64,000 bases of DNA from Alcaligenaceae bacterium (GCA_013416395.1 JACCEP010000003.1:558001-622000); one strand, 5' to 3'. Shown: positions 28,467-39,628, counted from the stretch's first letter. Notes: generated from the sequence alone by a model not told the origin. Numbers and translations are program-made.

Positions 28467-29168
28467 CTACGCGCCAAGATACGCCTTGCGCACCTCATCG
28501 TTGACCAGCAGATTGGCACCCGTATCGGCCAGCACCACCCGTCCGGTTTCGAGCACATAACCGCGATCTGCCACCTGAAGCGCCTTATTGGCGTTTTGCT
28601 CCACCAGAAAAACCGTCACACCTTCTTCGCGAATGGTACGGATAATGTCGAAAATTTGCGCAATAATCAGCGGAGCCAGACCCAGCGTAGGCTCATCGAG
28701 CAACAACAGGTCAGGCTTGGTCATTAGCGCCCGACCTATCGCCAGCATCTGCTGTTCGCCACCCGACATCGTGCCGGCGCGTTGATTGGCACGTTCGCGC
28801 AAGCGCGGAAATAGCTCATAAACATGCTCCAACCCAGCTTCGATCTCTCGTGATTTCAGAAAAAACCCACCCATTTTGAGATTTTCCGACACCGTCAGAT
28901 CAGGGAAAACACGCCGCCCCTCGGGTGAAATGGCAATACCTCGCCGCATAATCGTGTGCGTGTCACTCTGGGTAATATCGTCGCCCTTAAACGTTATCGT
29001 GCCCCGGCTTGCCCTTGGCGAGCCGCACACAGTCATGAGCAAGGTTGTCTTGCCTGCACCGTTGGCCCCGATCAGCGTAACAATTTCGCCTTTATTAACT
29101 TCAACCGACACGTCATTCAAAGCCTGAATGGCGCCATAGAAAGTATCGATATTTTCAAGCTTGAGCAC
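28467..29168 (-). CDS. livF: Branched-chain amino acid ABC transporter ATP-binding protein LivF
   Basis: A 233-residue ATPase. Walker A GANGAGKTT near residue 33, Q-loop region, signature MSGGEQQMLAIG, Walker B LLLLDEPTLGLAP, and the H-loop VTVFLVEQNANKAL. It pairs with LivG to power amino-acid import. The start is GTG at 29168, directly after the livG stop with no spacer, so translation is coupled. It is the last gene of livHMGF. Confidence 0.95.
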   Translation of the reverse strand: MLKLENIDTFYGAIQALNDVSVEVNKGEIVTLIGANGAGKTTLLMTVCGSPRASRGTITFKGDDITQSDTHTIMRRGIAISPEGRRVFPDLTVSENLKMGGFFLKSREIEAGLEHVYELFPRLRERANQRAGTMSGGEQQMLAIGRALMTKPDLLLLDEPTLGLAPLIIAQIFDIIRTIREEGVTVFLVEQNANKALQVADRGYVLETGRVVLADTGANLLVNDEVRKAYLGA

Positions 29169-29936
29169 TTATTCTTCCCCCAGATAGGCTTTGATGACAC
29201 GGGGGTCGGCCCGCACAACTTCAGGCAGGTCGGTGGTAATGGGCTTGCCGTGTTCCATGACCAGAATGCGGTCGGATATGCCCATGACCAGACTCATGTC
29301 ATGCTCGATAAGCAGCACCGCAACGCCGAACTCGCGTCGCAACTGATCGATCAATGATGAAAGATCGCGCTTTTCTTGGGGGTTTAAGCCGGCAGCCGGT
29401 TCATCAAGCATGAGCAGGCGTGGCTTGGTGATCATGCAGCGTGCGATCTCGAGGCGACGCTGGTGCCCGTAAGCAAGGTTTCCTGCTTCTCGGTTGGCAT
29501 ACTCGCGTATGTTCATAAAATCGAGCCAGCGCCCGGCATTTTCAAGCGCCTCGTCTTCAGAGCGGCGATACCCGCGCGTCTTCAGCAGACCCCGGAGCAG
29601 ACTGGTCTCAATATGGGTGTGCTGAGCCACCAGCAGGTTTTCAAGTACCGTCAGATTCTTGAATAGCCGCACGTTCTGAAACGTACGCACCAACCCCTGC
29701 TGCGCCACCTTATGGCTGGGCATGCCCGTGATGCGTTTGCCATCCATGATAATGTCACCGCTCGTGGGTTTGTAAAACCCACCCACGCAGTTAAACACGG
29801 TGGTTTTGCCTGCCCCGTTGGGGCCGATAATGGCGAAAACCTCATCGCGCCTTACGTCAAATGCGACCTGGTCCACGGCCAGAAGGCCGCCAAACCGCAT
29901 GGTCAGCTGTGAAACCTCAAGAAGTACATCGCTCAT
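29169..29936 (-). CDS. livG: Branched-chain amino acid ABC transporter ATP-binding protein LivG
   Basis: A 255-residue ATPase. Walker [10 protein letters not shown], signature [13 protein letters not shown] (the GHQRR variant usual in LivG), Walker [18 protein letters not shown]-loop [11 protein letters not shown]. The ATG at 29936 overlaps the livM stop by four bases (ATGA) and is better than 29990, which would extend into livM. It forms a heterodimer with LivF. Confidence 0.95.
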   Translation of the reverse strand: MSDVLLEVSQLTMRFGGLLAVDQVAFDVRRDEVFAIIGPNGAGKTTVFNCVGGFYKPTSGDIIMDGKRITGMPSHKVAQQGLVRTFQNVRLFKNLTVLENLLVAQHTHIETSLLRGLLKTRGYRRSEDEALENAGRWLDFMNIREYANREAGNLAYGHQRRLEIARCMITKPRLLMLDEPAAGLNPQEKRDLSSLIDQLRREFGVAVLLIEHDMSLVMGISDRILVMEHGKPITTDLPEVVRADPRVIKAYLGEE

Positions 29937-31162
29937 GCCTTGAGCTCCACATGTGGACGTTTGACAGGAAGCAGCCCCTGCGGACGCCACATCATCATCA
30001 ACACCATCACCAAACCAAAAATAAGCATCCGGTACTCGGCAAATTCTCGCGCGATCTCTGGCACAACCGTAAGCACGATGGCCGCCAGAATGACGCCAAC
30101 CTGTGACCCCATACCCCCCAGCACCACAATGGCGAGAATCAGGGCAGACTCAATAAAGGTAAACGACTCGGGGTTGACCAGGCCTTGCCGGGCAGCAAAA
30201 AACGCCCCACCAAAACCGGCAAACATGGCGCCCATGGTAAAGGCCGACAATTTGATGCGTGTAGGATTTAACCCCAAAGAGCGGCACGCGATCTCGTCTT
30301 CACGCAAGGCTTCCCACGCACGGCCTATGGGCATGCGTATGACCCGGTTAGACACAAACAGCGTTATGAGTGCCAGCGCAAGCGCCATGAGGTACAGAAA
30401 CACAATGACATCCTGCGTACTGTAATTCCAGCCCACCAGCTCGTGGAAAGTGGTCACGCCTTCAGGCGCACGACGCAGCATGGGATAGCCAAATACCGAT
30501 GGTTTGGGTATGCCCGAAATACCATCGGGGCCACCCGTCAGTGAGTACAGGTTGATCAGCAACAGGCGAATGATTTCGCCAAAGCCCAGCGTGACGATCG
30601 CAAGATAGTCGCCGCGCAACCGAAGTACGGGAAAGCCAAGCAAAAACCCAAACAGTGCCGACATGGCACCCGCCAATGGCAAGGCTTGCCAGAACCCCCA
30701 ACCCGCCCAGTGATAAAGCAAGGCGTAGGTATAAGCGCCTACCGCGTAAAAGCCCACAAAGCCCAGATCCAGTAGCCCGGCAAAGCCCACAACAATGTTA
30801 AGCCCCAGGCCCAACATAACGTAAATGAGCACCAGTGTTGCAATATCGACTTGAGCGCGGCCCGTAAAAAACGGCCAGATCAACGCGATGGCAATTAGCA
30901 GAAAAATAAGACCGCGCCGCACGGGTTCTGACATAGCCGGCAATTGGCGTCGAGTTTTTGTGCCGCCCAGCAAACGACCCAACGCGGGCCTGACCAGCAG
31001 CTGGAACACAAAGACAATGGCCATGCCCCACAGCACGTAACCCCATTCGGTCTCAAGGGCAGTTTCCATGCCCACACGCACGATTTGTACGCCAAATATG
31101 GGCGCAATAATGACTCCAGCCATTACGGCCGCAAACAGCGCATTCTTGATGTGGCTACCCAT
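29933..31162 (-). CDS. livM: Branched-chain amino acid ABC transporter permease LivM
   Basis: A 409-residue inner-membrane permease with about ten helices. The conserved core begins near residue 120 ([31 protein letters not shown]) and includes the EAA-like loop ([28 protein letters not shown]). The roughly 90-residue N-terminal part with two or more extra helices is the longer form. Start ATG overlaps the stop of livH by one base. It works with LivH, LivG and LivF. Confidence 0.95.
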   Translation of the reverse strand: MGSHIKNALFAAVMAGVIIAPIFGVQIVRVGMETALETEWGYVLWGMAIVFVFQLLVRPALGRLLGGTKTRRQLPAMSEPVRRGLIFLLIAIALIWPFFTGRAQVDIATLVLIYVMLGLGLNIVVGFAGLLDLGFVGFYAVGAYTYALLYHWAGWGFWQALPLAGAMSALFGFLLGFPVLRLRGDYLAIVTLGFGEIIRLLLINLYSLTGGPDGISGIPKPSVFGYPMLRRAPEGVTTFHELVGWNYSTQDVIVFLYLMALALALITLFVSNRVIRMPIGRAWEALREDEIACRSLGLNPTRIKLSAFTMGAMFAGFGGAFFAARQGLVNPESFTFIESALILAIVVLGGMGSQVGVILAAIVLTVVPEIAREFAEYRMLIFGLVMVLMMMWRPQGLLPVKRPHVELKA

Positions 31163-32088
31163 TACACTTTTTCCACTTCGGGTTTACCAAGCAGGCCGGA
31201 AGGCCTGAAGAGCAAAATCAGAACCAGCAGGCCAAACGCAACAATATCTTTGTACTGAGACGAGATATACGCCGCCGCAAACGTCTCGGCCAGACCCAGC
31301 AATACGCCACCCAGCATGGCACCAGGGATGCTGCCTATGCCGCCAAGCACCGCTGCCGTAAACGCCTTGATCCCGGCCAGAAACCCGATAAAGGGGTTGA
31401 GCTTGCCAATGGCCAGGGCGATCAGCACACCACCGACGGCGGCCAGCATCGCGCCGATCACAAAGGTGAAGGAAATAATCTTGTTGGTGTCTATGCCCAG
31501 CAAGTTTGCCATGCGCAAATCTTGCGAGCAGGCGCGCGAGGCGCGGCCAATTCGCGAATACTTGATGAACAGCGACAACGCAATCATAAGCAGTACGGTA
31601 ACTACAATAATCATGATGCGTGAATAAGGCGCTGTCACTTCAAAGTCTGTTCCAAGTGTGAACTGCACCGAGCCGGTTACTAGTGCAGGCACCGCCATAT
31701 CTCGCGCACCCTGGCCAATAGCTACCCAGTTCTGCAAAAATATGGACATCCCAATAGCCGAAATCAGAGGCACCAGCCGCGGGCCACCGCGCAGCGGCGC
31801 ATAGGCTACCTTTTCGATGGCATACCCATAAGCCGACGTGACCGCCACAGCAACAACCAGCATGGCTAATATGATCAATGGCAGCGGCAGCCCGCTGTTA
31901 ACGCCAATGGCCGACAGCGTAACCAGGCCGACGTAGGCGCCGATCATGTACACCTCGCCATGTGCAAAGTTAATCATGCCGACGATGCCGTACACCATGG
32001 TGTAACCAATGGCGATTAATGCATAAATGGCACCCAGCGACAGCCCGTTGAAGAACTGTTGGGTTAATTCAGGGATAAGTTCAGACAT
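31162..32088 (-). CDS. livH: Branched-chain amino acid ABC transporter permease LivH
   Basis: A 308-residue inner-membrane permease with eight or so helices. Landmarks are [35 protein letters not shown] near the N-terminus and the EAA-type loop ([24 protein letters not shown]). Heads the livHMGF operon, a terminator-like hairpin lying between it and the receptor gene livJ upstream. Confidence 0.96.
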   Translation of the reverse strand: MSELIPELTQQFFNGLSLGAIYALIAIGYTMVYGIVGMINFAHGEVYMIGAYVGLVTLSAIGVNSGLPLPLIILAMLVVAVAVTSAYGYAIEKVAYAPLRGGPRLVPLISAIGMSIFLQNWVAIGQGARDMAVPALVTGSVQFTLGTDFEVTAPYSRIMIIVVTVLLMIALSLFIKYSRIGRASRACSQDLRMANLLGIDTNKIISFTFVIGAMLAAVGGVLIALAIGKLNPFIGFLAGIKAFTAAVLGGIGSIPGAMLGGVLLGLAETFAAAYISSQYKDIVAFGLLVLILLFRPSGLLGKPEVEKV

Positions 32089-32150
32089 ATATCGGAGATT
32101 CCGGAAGTCGGCCTGGCGGTAATGCAGGCTGACGTGCCCATTTAAAACAT

Positions 32151-32181
32151 AAACACCGGCCAGGCGCGCCAGCCGGTGTTT
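32151..32181 (-). terminator. Hairpin between livJ and livH (attenuating terminator)
   Basis: AAACACCGGC / GCCGGTGTTT form a ten-base perfect stem with a short loop, just after the livJ stop and before livH. T-rich bases follow on the minus strand. It would let the abundant receptor be made in excess over the membrane complex, as in other liv operons. Confidence 0.75.
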
Positions 32182-32193
32182 GCAGGCTTGTAC

Positions 32194-33315
32194 TTACTTG
32201 CCAAGCTGCTCCAGATTGCCTTGGCCGTCCCATTTGTACACGGCAAATTCAAACTGTTTCAGGTCGCCCTTCTCGTCGTACTCGACCTTGCCAATGGCGG
32301 TATCAAACGCATGGCTGTGCATGTAGTCGGCAACTTTTTCGGGGTCGGCGCCCACGGCATTGATACTGTCAGCCAGTATCTGCATGGCCGCATAGGCAGT
32401 GAGCGTGAAGGCACCATCAGGGCTACGATTGAATTTCTTGAAGTTCGCAAGCACCTGCTCGTTGCCGGGAAGCTTGGTAAAGTCGGCAGGCAAGGTTACC
32501 AGCAGACCACCCACAGCCGGGCCGGCAATCGCCACCAAGTCTTTATTGGCAACCCCTTCTGGCCCCATGAACTGCGTGGCCATGCCCTGCTCACGTGCCT
32601 GGCGCAACAGCAGACCCAGCTCGGCGTGATAGCCGCCAAAATAGATCAAATCGGCGTTAAGCGACTTGAGCTTGGTGATGACGGCAGAGTAATCGCTGTC
32701 ACCAACGTTAATACCTTCGAACAGGGCCACATTTGTGCCCGATTTTTTCAGACTGTCACGTACCTGTGAGGCAACGCCCGACCCATATGTCTGTTTGTCA
32801 TGCAAAATCGCAACAGTTTGAGGCTTGAGTTGCTTGACGATATAGTCAGCTGCAAAAGGCCCCTGCTGGTCATCACGCCCAATGGTGCGGAAAAAATAGT
32901 GTGGTTTGATGGTGTCAGTCACCAGCGGCGAGGTGGCTCCCGGAGTGATCGCCACAATACCTTCCTGCTCGTACACATTGACTGCCGGAACCGTCGTGCC
33001 GGAGCACGCATGGGCAATCGCAAACTTGGCCCCCGCGTTGATCACGCGGTTGGCAGCTGGCACGGCTTGTTTGGGTTCGCAGCCGTCGTCAATCAGTAGT
33101 GGCTCGATTTGCATGCCCTTGATGCCACCTGCCGCATTCATGGCGTCAATCGCGGTGAGTGCGCCTGCCTGAATCTGGTCGCCGTACTGCGTAGCCGGCC
33201 CCGTCATGGGTTGAGGAATGCCGATTTTAAGCGTTTCGGCTGCGCTGGCACCGCTGGCGAAAGCCATGGCACACAGTGCCACGACGAGGGGTGTTACTCG
33301 CTTGGTAAACATCAT
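32194..33315 (-). CDS. livJ: Branched-chain amino acid ABC transporter substrate-binding protein LivJ/LivK
   Basis: A 373-residue periplasmic receptor with a signal peptide (MMFTKRVTPLVVALCAMAFASGASAAE). The mature protein begins TLKIGIPQPMTGPATQYGDQIQAGA, the LivJ-type start, and has the pair of cysteines in DDGCEPKQAVPAANRVI and AIAHACSGTTVP. The start is chosen at 33315 because GAGG lies six bases upstream and it opens the signal peptide. It is followed by an attenuator and livHMGF. A paralogue of the same length lies at 39671-40792. Confidence 0.95.
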   Translation of the reverse strand: MMFTKRVTPLVVALCAMAFASGASAAETLKIGIPQPMTGPATQYGDQIQAGALTAIDAMNAAGGIKGMQIEPLLIDDGCEPKQAVPAANRVINAGAKFAIAHACSGTTVPAVNVYEQEGIVAITPGATSPLVTDTIKPHYFFRTIGRDDQQGPFAADYIVKQLKPQTVAILHDKQTYGSGVASQVRDSLKKSGTNVALFEGINVGDSDYSAVITKLKSLNADLIYFGGYHAELGLLLRQAREQGMATQFMGPEGVANKDLVAIAGPAVGGLLVTLPADFTKLPGNEQVLANFKKFNRSPDGAFTLTAYAAMQILADSINAVGADPEKVADYMHSHAFDTAIGKVEYDEKGDLKQFEFAVYKWDGQGNLEQLGK

Positions 33316-33554
33316 GATGACCTCAAGTCTCCTGTAGAGCCTGCCGTATTGCCAAGCCCGGATCGGGATTCGCATAAAGTACGGCAAGCCATTGTTATTA
33401 GCTTCCGCCATGTAACGGCATGCGTATTCTGACGATGCTTGAAACATGTGTCACTACGGATAAGCCCTTACGACGCCCCGCCACTCGTTGATTAAACACC
33501 CCTCGGCGAGATTATTTAGCCTATGACAGCACATACGCCCCGCTGCCAAGCCAC

Positions 33555-34130
33555 CTATCGCGCCTCTTCTGCGCCCGGCAAGGCCGGACGTGCAAGATTC
33601 CACATCAAAGCCCTGAACGGCGCCAGCATGATCGCATTAATGACGAGTTTTACCGCCAGATCACCCGCCAACAACGAAACCCACGGCACGGCAGTGCCCG
33701 CAAACGCCACACTGAAAAAGACAAACGTATCAAGCGTGGCACCAGCGACACCACCCAGAAACGGCGCACGCCACCAGCGTTGATTGCGCAGCCGGTCAAA
33801 CACATAAATGTCGGTAAGCTGTGCACACAGAAACGCCAGGCCGGACGCCAGAGCGATGCGTGGGGTGGCTAACCACACCGACACAACCAGCGCCACCAAA
33901 AACCCTATGTAGGCAACCCTGCGGGCTGCTGCAGCGCCAAAGCGCCGGTTTAGCAGGTCTGCCACCAGGAAGGCGATGGGATACGACAGCGCGCCCCAGG
34001 TCAGCCATCGATTAATGGGATACTGCACCAGGATATTGGAGCCGACGACAATGGCACACATAGTCATGACAGCAAATAAAAGCTGCCATGGGCTCATTGA
34101 AACAAACGAAACAGTTGGCTGGCGACTCAT
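33555..34130 (-). CDS. yhhQ: Queuosine precursor transporter (YhhQ/VUT family)
   Basis: A 191-residue inner-membrane protein of the DUF165/VUT family, about six helices. Landmarks: VGSNILVQYPI, SYPIAFLVADLLNRRFG, the aspartate-rich QLTDIYVFDRLR, and the DTFVFFSVAF motif typical of YhhQ. E. coli YhhQ imports preQ0/preQ1 for tRNA queuosine. The start at 34130 has no good ribosome-binding site; 34097 is an alternative. It lies 174 bases downstream of proC on the same strand. Confidence 0.88.
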   Translation of the reverse strand: MSRQPTVSFVSMSPWQLLFAVMTMCAIVVGSNILVQYPINRWLTWGALSYPIAFLVADLLNRRFGAAAARRVAYIGFLVALVVSVWLATPRIALASGLAFLCAQLTDIYVFDRLRNQRWWRAPFLGGVAGATLDTFVFFSVAFAGTAVPWVSLLAGDLAVKLVINAIMLAPFRALMWNLARPALPGAEEAR

Positions 34131-34304
34131 AATATAAATATCAAAAATAGGTTTGGTGCCCGATAATCTGCCCAGGCACAAGCACTGCGTTTAGCAGTAA
34201 CTTGGCCGACTTACTGCACAATGCCTACCCAGTGCTCAGAAAAACATGCCGCGGGGTTGGTAGCAAAATAAAGACCAGACCACACGATTATCGGTAACGA
34301 AAAA

Positions 34305-35135
34305 TCAGGAAAATTCGCGGGAAAGCGCAGCTGCACGATCACCTGCAGCACGCATGGCTTTACCCACCAGCTCTGCAAAGTCGCCGTTTTCAAACACTTG
34401 TAGTGCCGCCGCCGTGGTCCCACCTTTTGAGGTAACCCGCTCACGCAAAGTTGCCAGGCTTTCGTGCGAGAGCGCACCCAGTTCAGTGGCACCACGTACC
34501 GTGGCAAACGCCAGTGTGCGTGCCTGCTCGTGTGTAAGGCCTTGCTCAATGCCGCCGCGTATCAACGACTCAAGAAACAAAAACACATAGGCCGGCCCGC
34601 TGCCAGACAAGGCGGTTACCGCGTCAATCTGGGCATCAGTGTCGACCCATACAACTTCACCCACGGCACCCAACATTTGTTGCGCAACCATGCGATCTTG
34701 TTCAGTTACCCCATCTAGCGCCATCAGACCGCTGGCACCACAGCCTATCAGCGCAGGGGTGTTGGGCATGCAACGCACAAGCCTGGTGAAAGCGGCCTGG
34801 CCCTCGCCGAGCCAACCGGCCAGCGTGTGAGCCGAAATGCCTGCAGCGATACTAATTACCAGCGTATCAGGCTGCAAAAATGGCCGGCAAAGCATGACCA
34901 CATCTTTAAGCACCTGCGGTTTGACGGCAAAAACCCATACCTTCCGCCCTGACAATTCTGAGCCGGGCGCTTCAGCCACCGAGACCCCCTGTCGCGCCCA
35001 GCGTTCGCGCGCCGACGCGTCGGGATCAATAATATGCACGTCGTGCGCACCACAGCGTTTGCCGATCAGGCCGGAAGCCAGAGCGCCAGCCATGTTGCCG
35101 CCGCCGATAAAAGCGAGAGAAAGTTCATTTGCCAT
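34305..35135 (-). CDS. proC: Pyrroline-5-carboxylate reductase
   Basis: A 276-residue enzyme, the last step of proline synthesis (pyrroline-5-carboxylate to proline, NADPH). N-terminal Rossmann motif IGGGNMAGALASGLI, MPNTPALIGCG, the ALSGSGPAYVFLFLES signature, and the ending GTTAAALQVFE. Length is typical. Start at 35135 gives the family N-terminus (MANELSLAFIGGGN); the open frame to 35348 runs back over the ugpB promoter. Divergent from ugpB. Confidence 0.96.
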   Translation of the reverse strand: MANELSLAFIGGGNMAGALASGLIGKRCGAHDVHIIDPDASARERWARQGVSVAEAPGSELSGRKVWVFAVKPQVLKDVVMLCRPFLQPDTLVISIAAGISAHTLAGWLGEGQAAFTRLVRCMPNTPALIGCGASGLMALDGVTEQDRMVAQQMLGAVGEVVWVDTDAQIDAVTALSGSGPAYVFLFLESLIRGGIEQGLTHEQARTLAFATVRGATELGALSHESLATLRERVTSKGGTTAAALQVFENGDFAELVGKAMRAAGDRAAALSREFS

Positions 35136-35298
35136 AGCGCCACATTGTACGATTTTCTGGAAATTGCGGTTGTCTATAGGCATTGACGACCTCTCTCGGT
35201 TATCGTTACAGTCACGCCCGTGCAACAAACGGGTCATAAACTTCACACCAACCTGCCTGCAGCCTGCTGGGCAGGATAACTCTGGAGATAAATCAATT

Positions 35299-36606
35299 AT
35301 GCGAGCAAAGTTATTTGCGCTGTCTCTTGCCGGCATTATTGCCAGCATGGGAAGCGCTCAAGCCGCCACCGACATCAATTTTTGGCATTCCATGGAAGGA
35401 GCCCTGGGCGACCGTGTCAAAGAACTGGTTGACGAGTTCAACAAAAGCCAGCCTGATTACGTCATTAATGCGGTTTACAAAGGTTCTTATGGCGAGTCCA
35501 TGAACGCCGGCATTGCTGCCTTCCGCGCGGGTAACGCACCTGATGTTCTGCAGGTTTTCGAGGTCGGTACTGCCACCATGATGTACGCCAAGGGCGCCAT
35601 CAAGCCAGTGCAAGAAATGTCTGAAGAAGTTAAAGACCCCATCAACCCGGCCGACTTCATCGGTGCGGTGGCGGCCTATTATTCTTCACCCGAAGGCAAG
35701 CTCATTTCCATGCCTTTCAACAGCTCGACCCCTGTTTTCTATTACAACAAAGACGCCTTCCAGAAGGCAGGCCTAGACCCTGAAAAGCCACCAAAAACCT
35801 GGACTGAAGTCGAAGCAGCCGGCAAAAAACTGCGCGCAGCCGGCCTTGAGTGCGGCTACACCACATCGTGGCCCTCCTGGATCCAGCTTGAAACATTCGC
35901 AGCCTGGCACAACATCCCGTATGCGTCGCATGACAACGGCTTTGGCGGCCTGGACGCACGCCTTGAGCTTGAGCAACCTCCCTTCCTCAAGCACATGACC
36001 TTCCTGGCCAACATGTCCAAAGAAGGTACGTTTACTTACGGCGGCCGCGGCGATGCATCCAACGCCCTCTTTACCTCGGGCAAGTGCGGCATGTTCACGG
36101 GCTCCAGTGGCAACCGTGCCAATATCATCAAGACCGGCAAGTTCAAATTCGGCACATCAACACTGCCGTACTACGCCGATATTAAAGGCGCACCGCAAAA
36201 CACCATTATCGGTGGTGCTTCACTGTGGGTGTTTGCCAAGAAATCGCCAGAAGTCTATAAAGGCGTCACCAAGTTCTTCAAGTTTATTTCGAGCCCCGAA
36301 AAAGCGGCCGAATGGCACCAGAAGACAGGCTATGTACCCGTTACCAAGGCTGGCTACAAGCTGACGCAAGAATCTGGTTTTTATGATAAAAACCCGGGTG
36401 CCGATGTCGCTGTCAAAGAGCTTGACGTAACCACTACGTCAAACTCGCGCGGCATACGTCTAGGCTATTTGCCGCAAATCCGCGAAATCGAGGACGGCGA
36501 AATGGAAAACATTTTCGCAGGCAAAACCTCACCTGAAGACGGCCTGAAGAACATGGCCCGCCGCGGTAACGAACTTCTCGAGCGCTTCGAAAAAAGCGTC
36601 AAATAA
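35299..36606 (+). CDS. ugpB: sn-glycerol-3-phosphate ABC transporter substrate-binding protein
   Basis: A 435-residue periplasmic receptor with a signal peptide (MRAKLFALSLAGIIASMGSAQA) and UgpB-like mature start ATDINFWHSMEGALGDRVKEL. Further family landmarks are DVLQVFEVGTATMM, ISMPFNSSTPVFYYNKDAF, NIPYASHDNGFGG and IIGGASLWVF. It binds glycerol-3-phosphate and its diesters. GGAGAT precedes ATG 35299; the open frame to 34837 is antisense to proC and rejected. First gene of ugpBAEC; ugpQ is not present. Confidence 0.95.
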   Translation: MRAKLFALSLAGIIASMGSAQAATDINFWHSMEGALGDRVKELVDEFNKSQPDYVINAVYKGSYGESMNAGIAAFRAGNAPDVLQVFEVGTATMMYAKGAIKPVQEMSEEVKDPINPADFIGAVAAYYSSPEGKLISMPFNSSTPVFYYNKDAFQKAGLDPEKPPKTWTEVEAAGKKLRAAGLECGYTTSWPSWIQLETFAAWHNIPYASHDNGFGGLDARLELEQPPFLKHMTFLANMSKEGTFTYGGRGDASNALFTSGKCGMFTGSSGNRANIIKTGKFKFGTSTLPYYADIKGAPQNTIIGGASLWVFAKKSPEVYKGVTKFFKFISSPEKAAEWHQKTGYVPVTKAGYKLTQESGFYDKNPGADVAVKELDVTTTSNSRGIRLGYLPQIREIEDGEMENIFAGKTSPEDGLKNMARRGNELLERFEKSVK

Positions 36607-36627
36607 ACCCTAGTATAAAATCGCCAC

Positions 36628-37509
36628 ATGGAAAAACGCGTCGTATTCAAGCACAAAACACTCCCGTACCTGCTGTTGTTGCCACAGCTTGCCATTACGG
36701 TCGTGTTTTTCTTCCTGCCCGCCGGGCAGGCCATGTGGCAATCATTTCGCATTGAAGACCCATTCGGTCTGTCATCGACCTTTGTGGGTCTTTCCAATTT
36801 TACCGAGCTCTTTAACAGCCAAGAGTACATGCAGTCGTTCAAGACAACGGCGGTGTTCTCGCTTCTGGTTGCCGTACTCGGTTTAAGTATTTCGCTATTG
36901 CTGGCTACCCTGGCCGACCGCGTCGTCAAGGCAGCAAACATTTATAAAACATTGCTCATCTGGCCCTATGCTGTTGCTACTGCAGTGGCTGGTGTGCTGT
37001 GGTTGTTTCTTTTTTCGCCTTCGGTCGGGGTGCTTGCGGTGTACCTGAACGACCTCGGTATAGGCTGGAATCCCCGCCTCAATTCTGACCACGCCATGAT
37101 TCTCGTCGTACTGGCGTCGGTCTGGAAGCAAATTTCGTATAACTTTCTGTTTTTTCTTGCCGGCCTGCAGTCCATTCCACGCTCGCTCATTGAAGCGGCT
37201 GCCATTGATGGCGCCAGCCCCATGCGGCGCTTCTGGACTATCGTCTTCCCGCTGTTGTCACCCACTACGTTCTTTTTGCTGGTCATCAATGTCATTTACG
37301 CGTTCTTCGACACGTTTGCCATTATTGACATCATGACGCAGGGCGGGCCGGGCGACAGCACCTCCATTCTTGTTTACAAGGTTTACAACGCTGGCTTCAA
37401 AGGGCTGGATATTGGGTCTTCGGCCGCACAGTCTGTCGTACTTATGCTGATCGTCGTGGCACTTACCGTCGTCCAGTTCCGCTTTATAGACCGTCGCGTC
37501 AATTACTGA
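36628..37509 (+). CDS. ugpA: sn-glycerol-3-phosphate ABC transporter permease UgpA
   Basis: A 293-residue inner-membrane permease with six helices. The EAA loop reads [28 protein letters not shown], and the N-terminus is the UgpA type ([34 protein letters not shown]). Starts 21 bases after ugpB, same operon. Confidence 0.95.
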   Translation: MEKRVVFKHKTLPYLLLLPQLAITVVFFFLPAGQAMWQSFRIEDPFGLSSTFVGLSNFTELFNSQEYMQSFKTTAVFSLLVAVLGLSISLLLATLADRVVKAANIYKTLLIWPYAVATAVAGVLWLFLFSPSVGVLAVYLNDLGIGWNPRLNSDHAMILVVLASVWKQISYNFLFFLAGLQSIPRSLIEAAAIDGASPMRRFWTIVFPLLSPTTFFLLVINVIYAFFDTFAIIDIMTQGGPGDSTSILVYKVYNAGFKGLDIGSSAAQSVVLMLIVVALTVVQFRFIDRRVNY

Positions 37510-37557
37510 TTCAGGTTCGCGCACCTTTTCACCCAGCCTGCAAAGAAAAAATCTGCC

Positions 37558-38400
37558 ATGATCGAACGTCGCCCCGTCCTGGATATCGTTACCCACATCA
37601 TTCTTATTGTGGGCGTGGCGATCATCGCCTTCCCGCTTTATGTGACATTTGTTGCGTCGACCCAGACGGCGCAAGAAGTCGCGCAGGCGCCCATGTCGTT
37701 AATACCGGGCAGCCACTTCTTTGAAAACTACCGTACTGTGCTGTTCGGTGAGGCGGTCAACACGCCGCCAGTGGCACGCATGATGTGGATCAGTACTGTC
37801 ATGGCACTGGTCATTGCCATCGGAAAAATCGTCATCTCCATACTGTCGGCATTCGCCGTCGTGTATTTCCGCTTTCCGTTCCGCATGTTCTTTTTCTGGA
37901 TGATCTTCGTCACGCTGATGCTTCCGGTCGAAGTGCGTATCGCCCCCACTTATCAGGTGGTGGCCGACCTGGGCATGCTCAACACGTATGCCGGGCTTAC
38001 ACTGCCGCTCATTGCCTCGGCAACCGCTACATTTCTGTTTCGCCAATTTTTCATGACCGTACCTGACGAACTGGTCGAGGCCGCGCGCATTGACGGTGCC
38101 GGCCCCATGCGCTTCTTCTGGGACGTCCTGCTGCCACTATCGCGCACCAGTATCGCAGCCTTGTTTGTCATTCAATTTATTTACGGCTGGAACCAATACC
38201 TCTGGCCGCTTATTATCACCACCCAAGAAAACATGTACCCCGTTGTCATCGGCATCAAACGCATGATTGCCGGGGGTGACAGTGTCACCGAGTGGAACCT
38301 GGTCATGGCAACCGCCCTGCTGGCCATGATTCCGCCGGTTGCCGTCGTGGTATTCATGCAGCGATGGTTTGTCAAAGGCCTGGTCGACGCCGAAAAATAA
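37558..38400 (+). CDS. ugpE: sn-glycerol-3-phosphate ABC transporter permease UgpE
   Basis: A 280-residue six-helix permease partner of UgpA. EAA loop: [30 protein letters not shown]; the segment [17 protein letters not shown] is typical of UgpE. 48 bases after ugpA. It imports glycerol-3-phosphate with UgpA and UgpC. Confidence 0.95.
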   Translation: MIERRPVLDIVTHIILIVGVAIIAFPLYVTFVASTQTAQEVAQAPMSLIPGSHFFENYRTVLFGEAVNTPPVARMMWISTVMALVIAIGKIVISILSAFAVVYFRFPFRMFFFWMIFVTLMLPVEVRIAPTYQVVADLGMLNTYAGLTLPLIASATATFLFRQFFMTVPDELVEAARIDGAGPMRFFWDVLLPLSRTSIAALFVIQFIYGWNQYLWPLIITTQENMYPVVIGIKRMIAGGDSVTEWNLVMATALLAMIPPVAVVVFMQRWFVKGLVDAEK

Positions 38401-38460
38401 ACGGGTCTGTCACTGCTCTTATTCGCGACACGGTACTGAATACAAAAACTGGAATCACAC

Positions 38461-39546
38461 ATGGCTACTTTAAGCTTTCGCAACGTCACCAAAACTTATC
38501 CGGGCGGTGTTGCCGTTATTCACGGCATCAACATGGAGGTTGCCGACGGCGAATTCATCGTTATCGTCGGGCCCTCAGGCTGCGGCAAATCTACCCTAAT
38601 GCGCATGGTGGCCGGGCTTGAAAGCGTTACCGGTGGCGAGATCTGTATCGGCGACAAGGTCGTTAACGACCTTGAGCCCGCTGAGCGTGACATTGCCATG
38701 GTGTTTCAAAATTACGCGCTCTATCCTCACATGAGCGTCTATGAAAACATGGCCTACGGCCTCAAAATACGCAAGCTCAGCAAAACTGAAATTAAAGATC
38801 GCGTCGATAATGCCGCCAAAATTCTTGAGCTGTCACTTCTGCTAGACCGCCGCCCAGGCCAATTGTCAGGCGGCCAGCGCCAGCGCGTCGCCATGGGCAG
38901 GGCTATTGTGCGCGACCCCAAGGTGTTCTTGTTTGACGAACCGCTGTCCAACCTTGACGCCAAGCTGCGGGTGCAAATGCGCCTTGAAATCCAAAGACTG
39001 CATCACCGCCTGGGTACGACCAGCTTGTATGTAACACATGACCAGGTTGAGGCCATGACGCTGGCACAGCGCATGGTGGTCATGAACAAAGGCGTGCCCG
39101 AGCAAATCGGCACACCCGTTGAGGTGTTTGAAAAGCCCGCCTCCATGTTTGTGGCCAGCTTTATTGGCGCGCCACCCATGAACTTGATCCCGGTACAGGT
39201 CGACGCGCAGCGACGTGTGCTGGATGCCGACGGAGCTCTGCTCGATTTCTCACCCGACATGGTGCCTGAGCACCTGGCCAATAGAAAGGTAGTTCTGGGC
39301 ATACGCCCCGAGCATATAAACCTGCACGCCAAGGGCATTACCGTCAATATTGAAATGATCGAAATCTTAGGCTCTGAGCAGCTTATCCACGGCCGCCGGG
39401 GCGACATTCCTGTTGTCTTGCGCTGCCCAATTGGCGTCACCCGCGAAAACCCGCTGCATATCGGCGAAACCATACAAATGGGCCCTGATGGCATCCACCC
39501 GTTACATTGGTTCGACCCTGACACCAGCAAGCGCATTGAAGGCTAA
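38461..39546 (+). CDS. ugpC: sn-glycerol-3-phosphate ABC transporter ATP-binding protein UgpC
   Basis: A 361-residue ATPase. Walker [11 protein letters not shown]-loop [16 protein letters not shown], signature [14 protein letters not shown], Walker [18 protein letters not shown]-loop [12 protein letters not shown], then a TOBE domain after residue about 235 for regulation by the MalK-like domain. 60 bases after ugpE, last gene of ugpBAEC. The N-terminus follows GGAATC. Confidence 0.96.
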   Translation: MATLSFRNVTKTYPGGVAVIHGINMEVADGEFIVIVGPSGCGKSTLMRMVAGLESVTGGEICIGDKVVNDLEPAERDIAMVFQNYALYPHMSVYENMAYGLKIRKLSKTEIKDRVDNAAKILELSLLLDRRPGQLSGGQRQRVAMGRAIVRDPKVFLFDEPLSNLDAKLRVQMRLEIQRLHHRLGTTSLYVTHDQVEAMTLAQRMVVMNKGVPEQIGTPVEVFEKPASMFVASFIGAPPMNLIPVQVDAQRRVLDADGALLDFSPDMVPEHLANRKVVLGIRPEHINLHAKGITVNIEMIEILGSEQLIHGRRGDIPVVLRCPIGVTRENPLHIGETIQMGPDGIHPLHWFDPDTSKRIEG

Positions 39547-39587
39547 TTGATCCGGGCCACTTGTGGCCAGCTTTCGCGGCAAACTAA

Positions 39588-39628
39588 AACACCCCTGACC
39601 TGGGTCGAAGCCCAGGGCCAGGGGTGTT
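39588..39628. terminator. Convergent terminator after ugpC and livJ2
   Basis: A long stem AACACCCCTG..CCTGGG / CCCAGG..CAGGGGTGTT lies between the ugpC stop (39546) and the stop of the second livJ (39671). T-rich bases on the minus side favour termination of the minus-strand gene; a short GGCCAC/GTGGCC hairpin at 39555-39568 may serve the other. Confidence 0.8.

Noticed and set aside
34837-35298. Upstream extension of the ugpB frame
   Set aside because: It runs antisense over proC and the ugpB control region; the signal peptide and SD fix the start at 35299.
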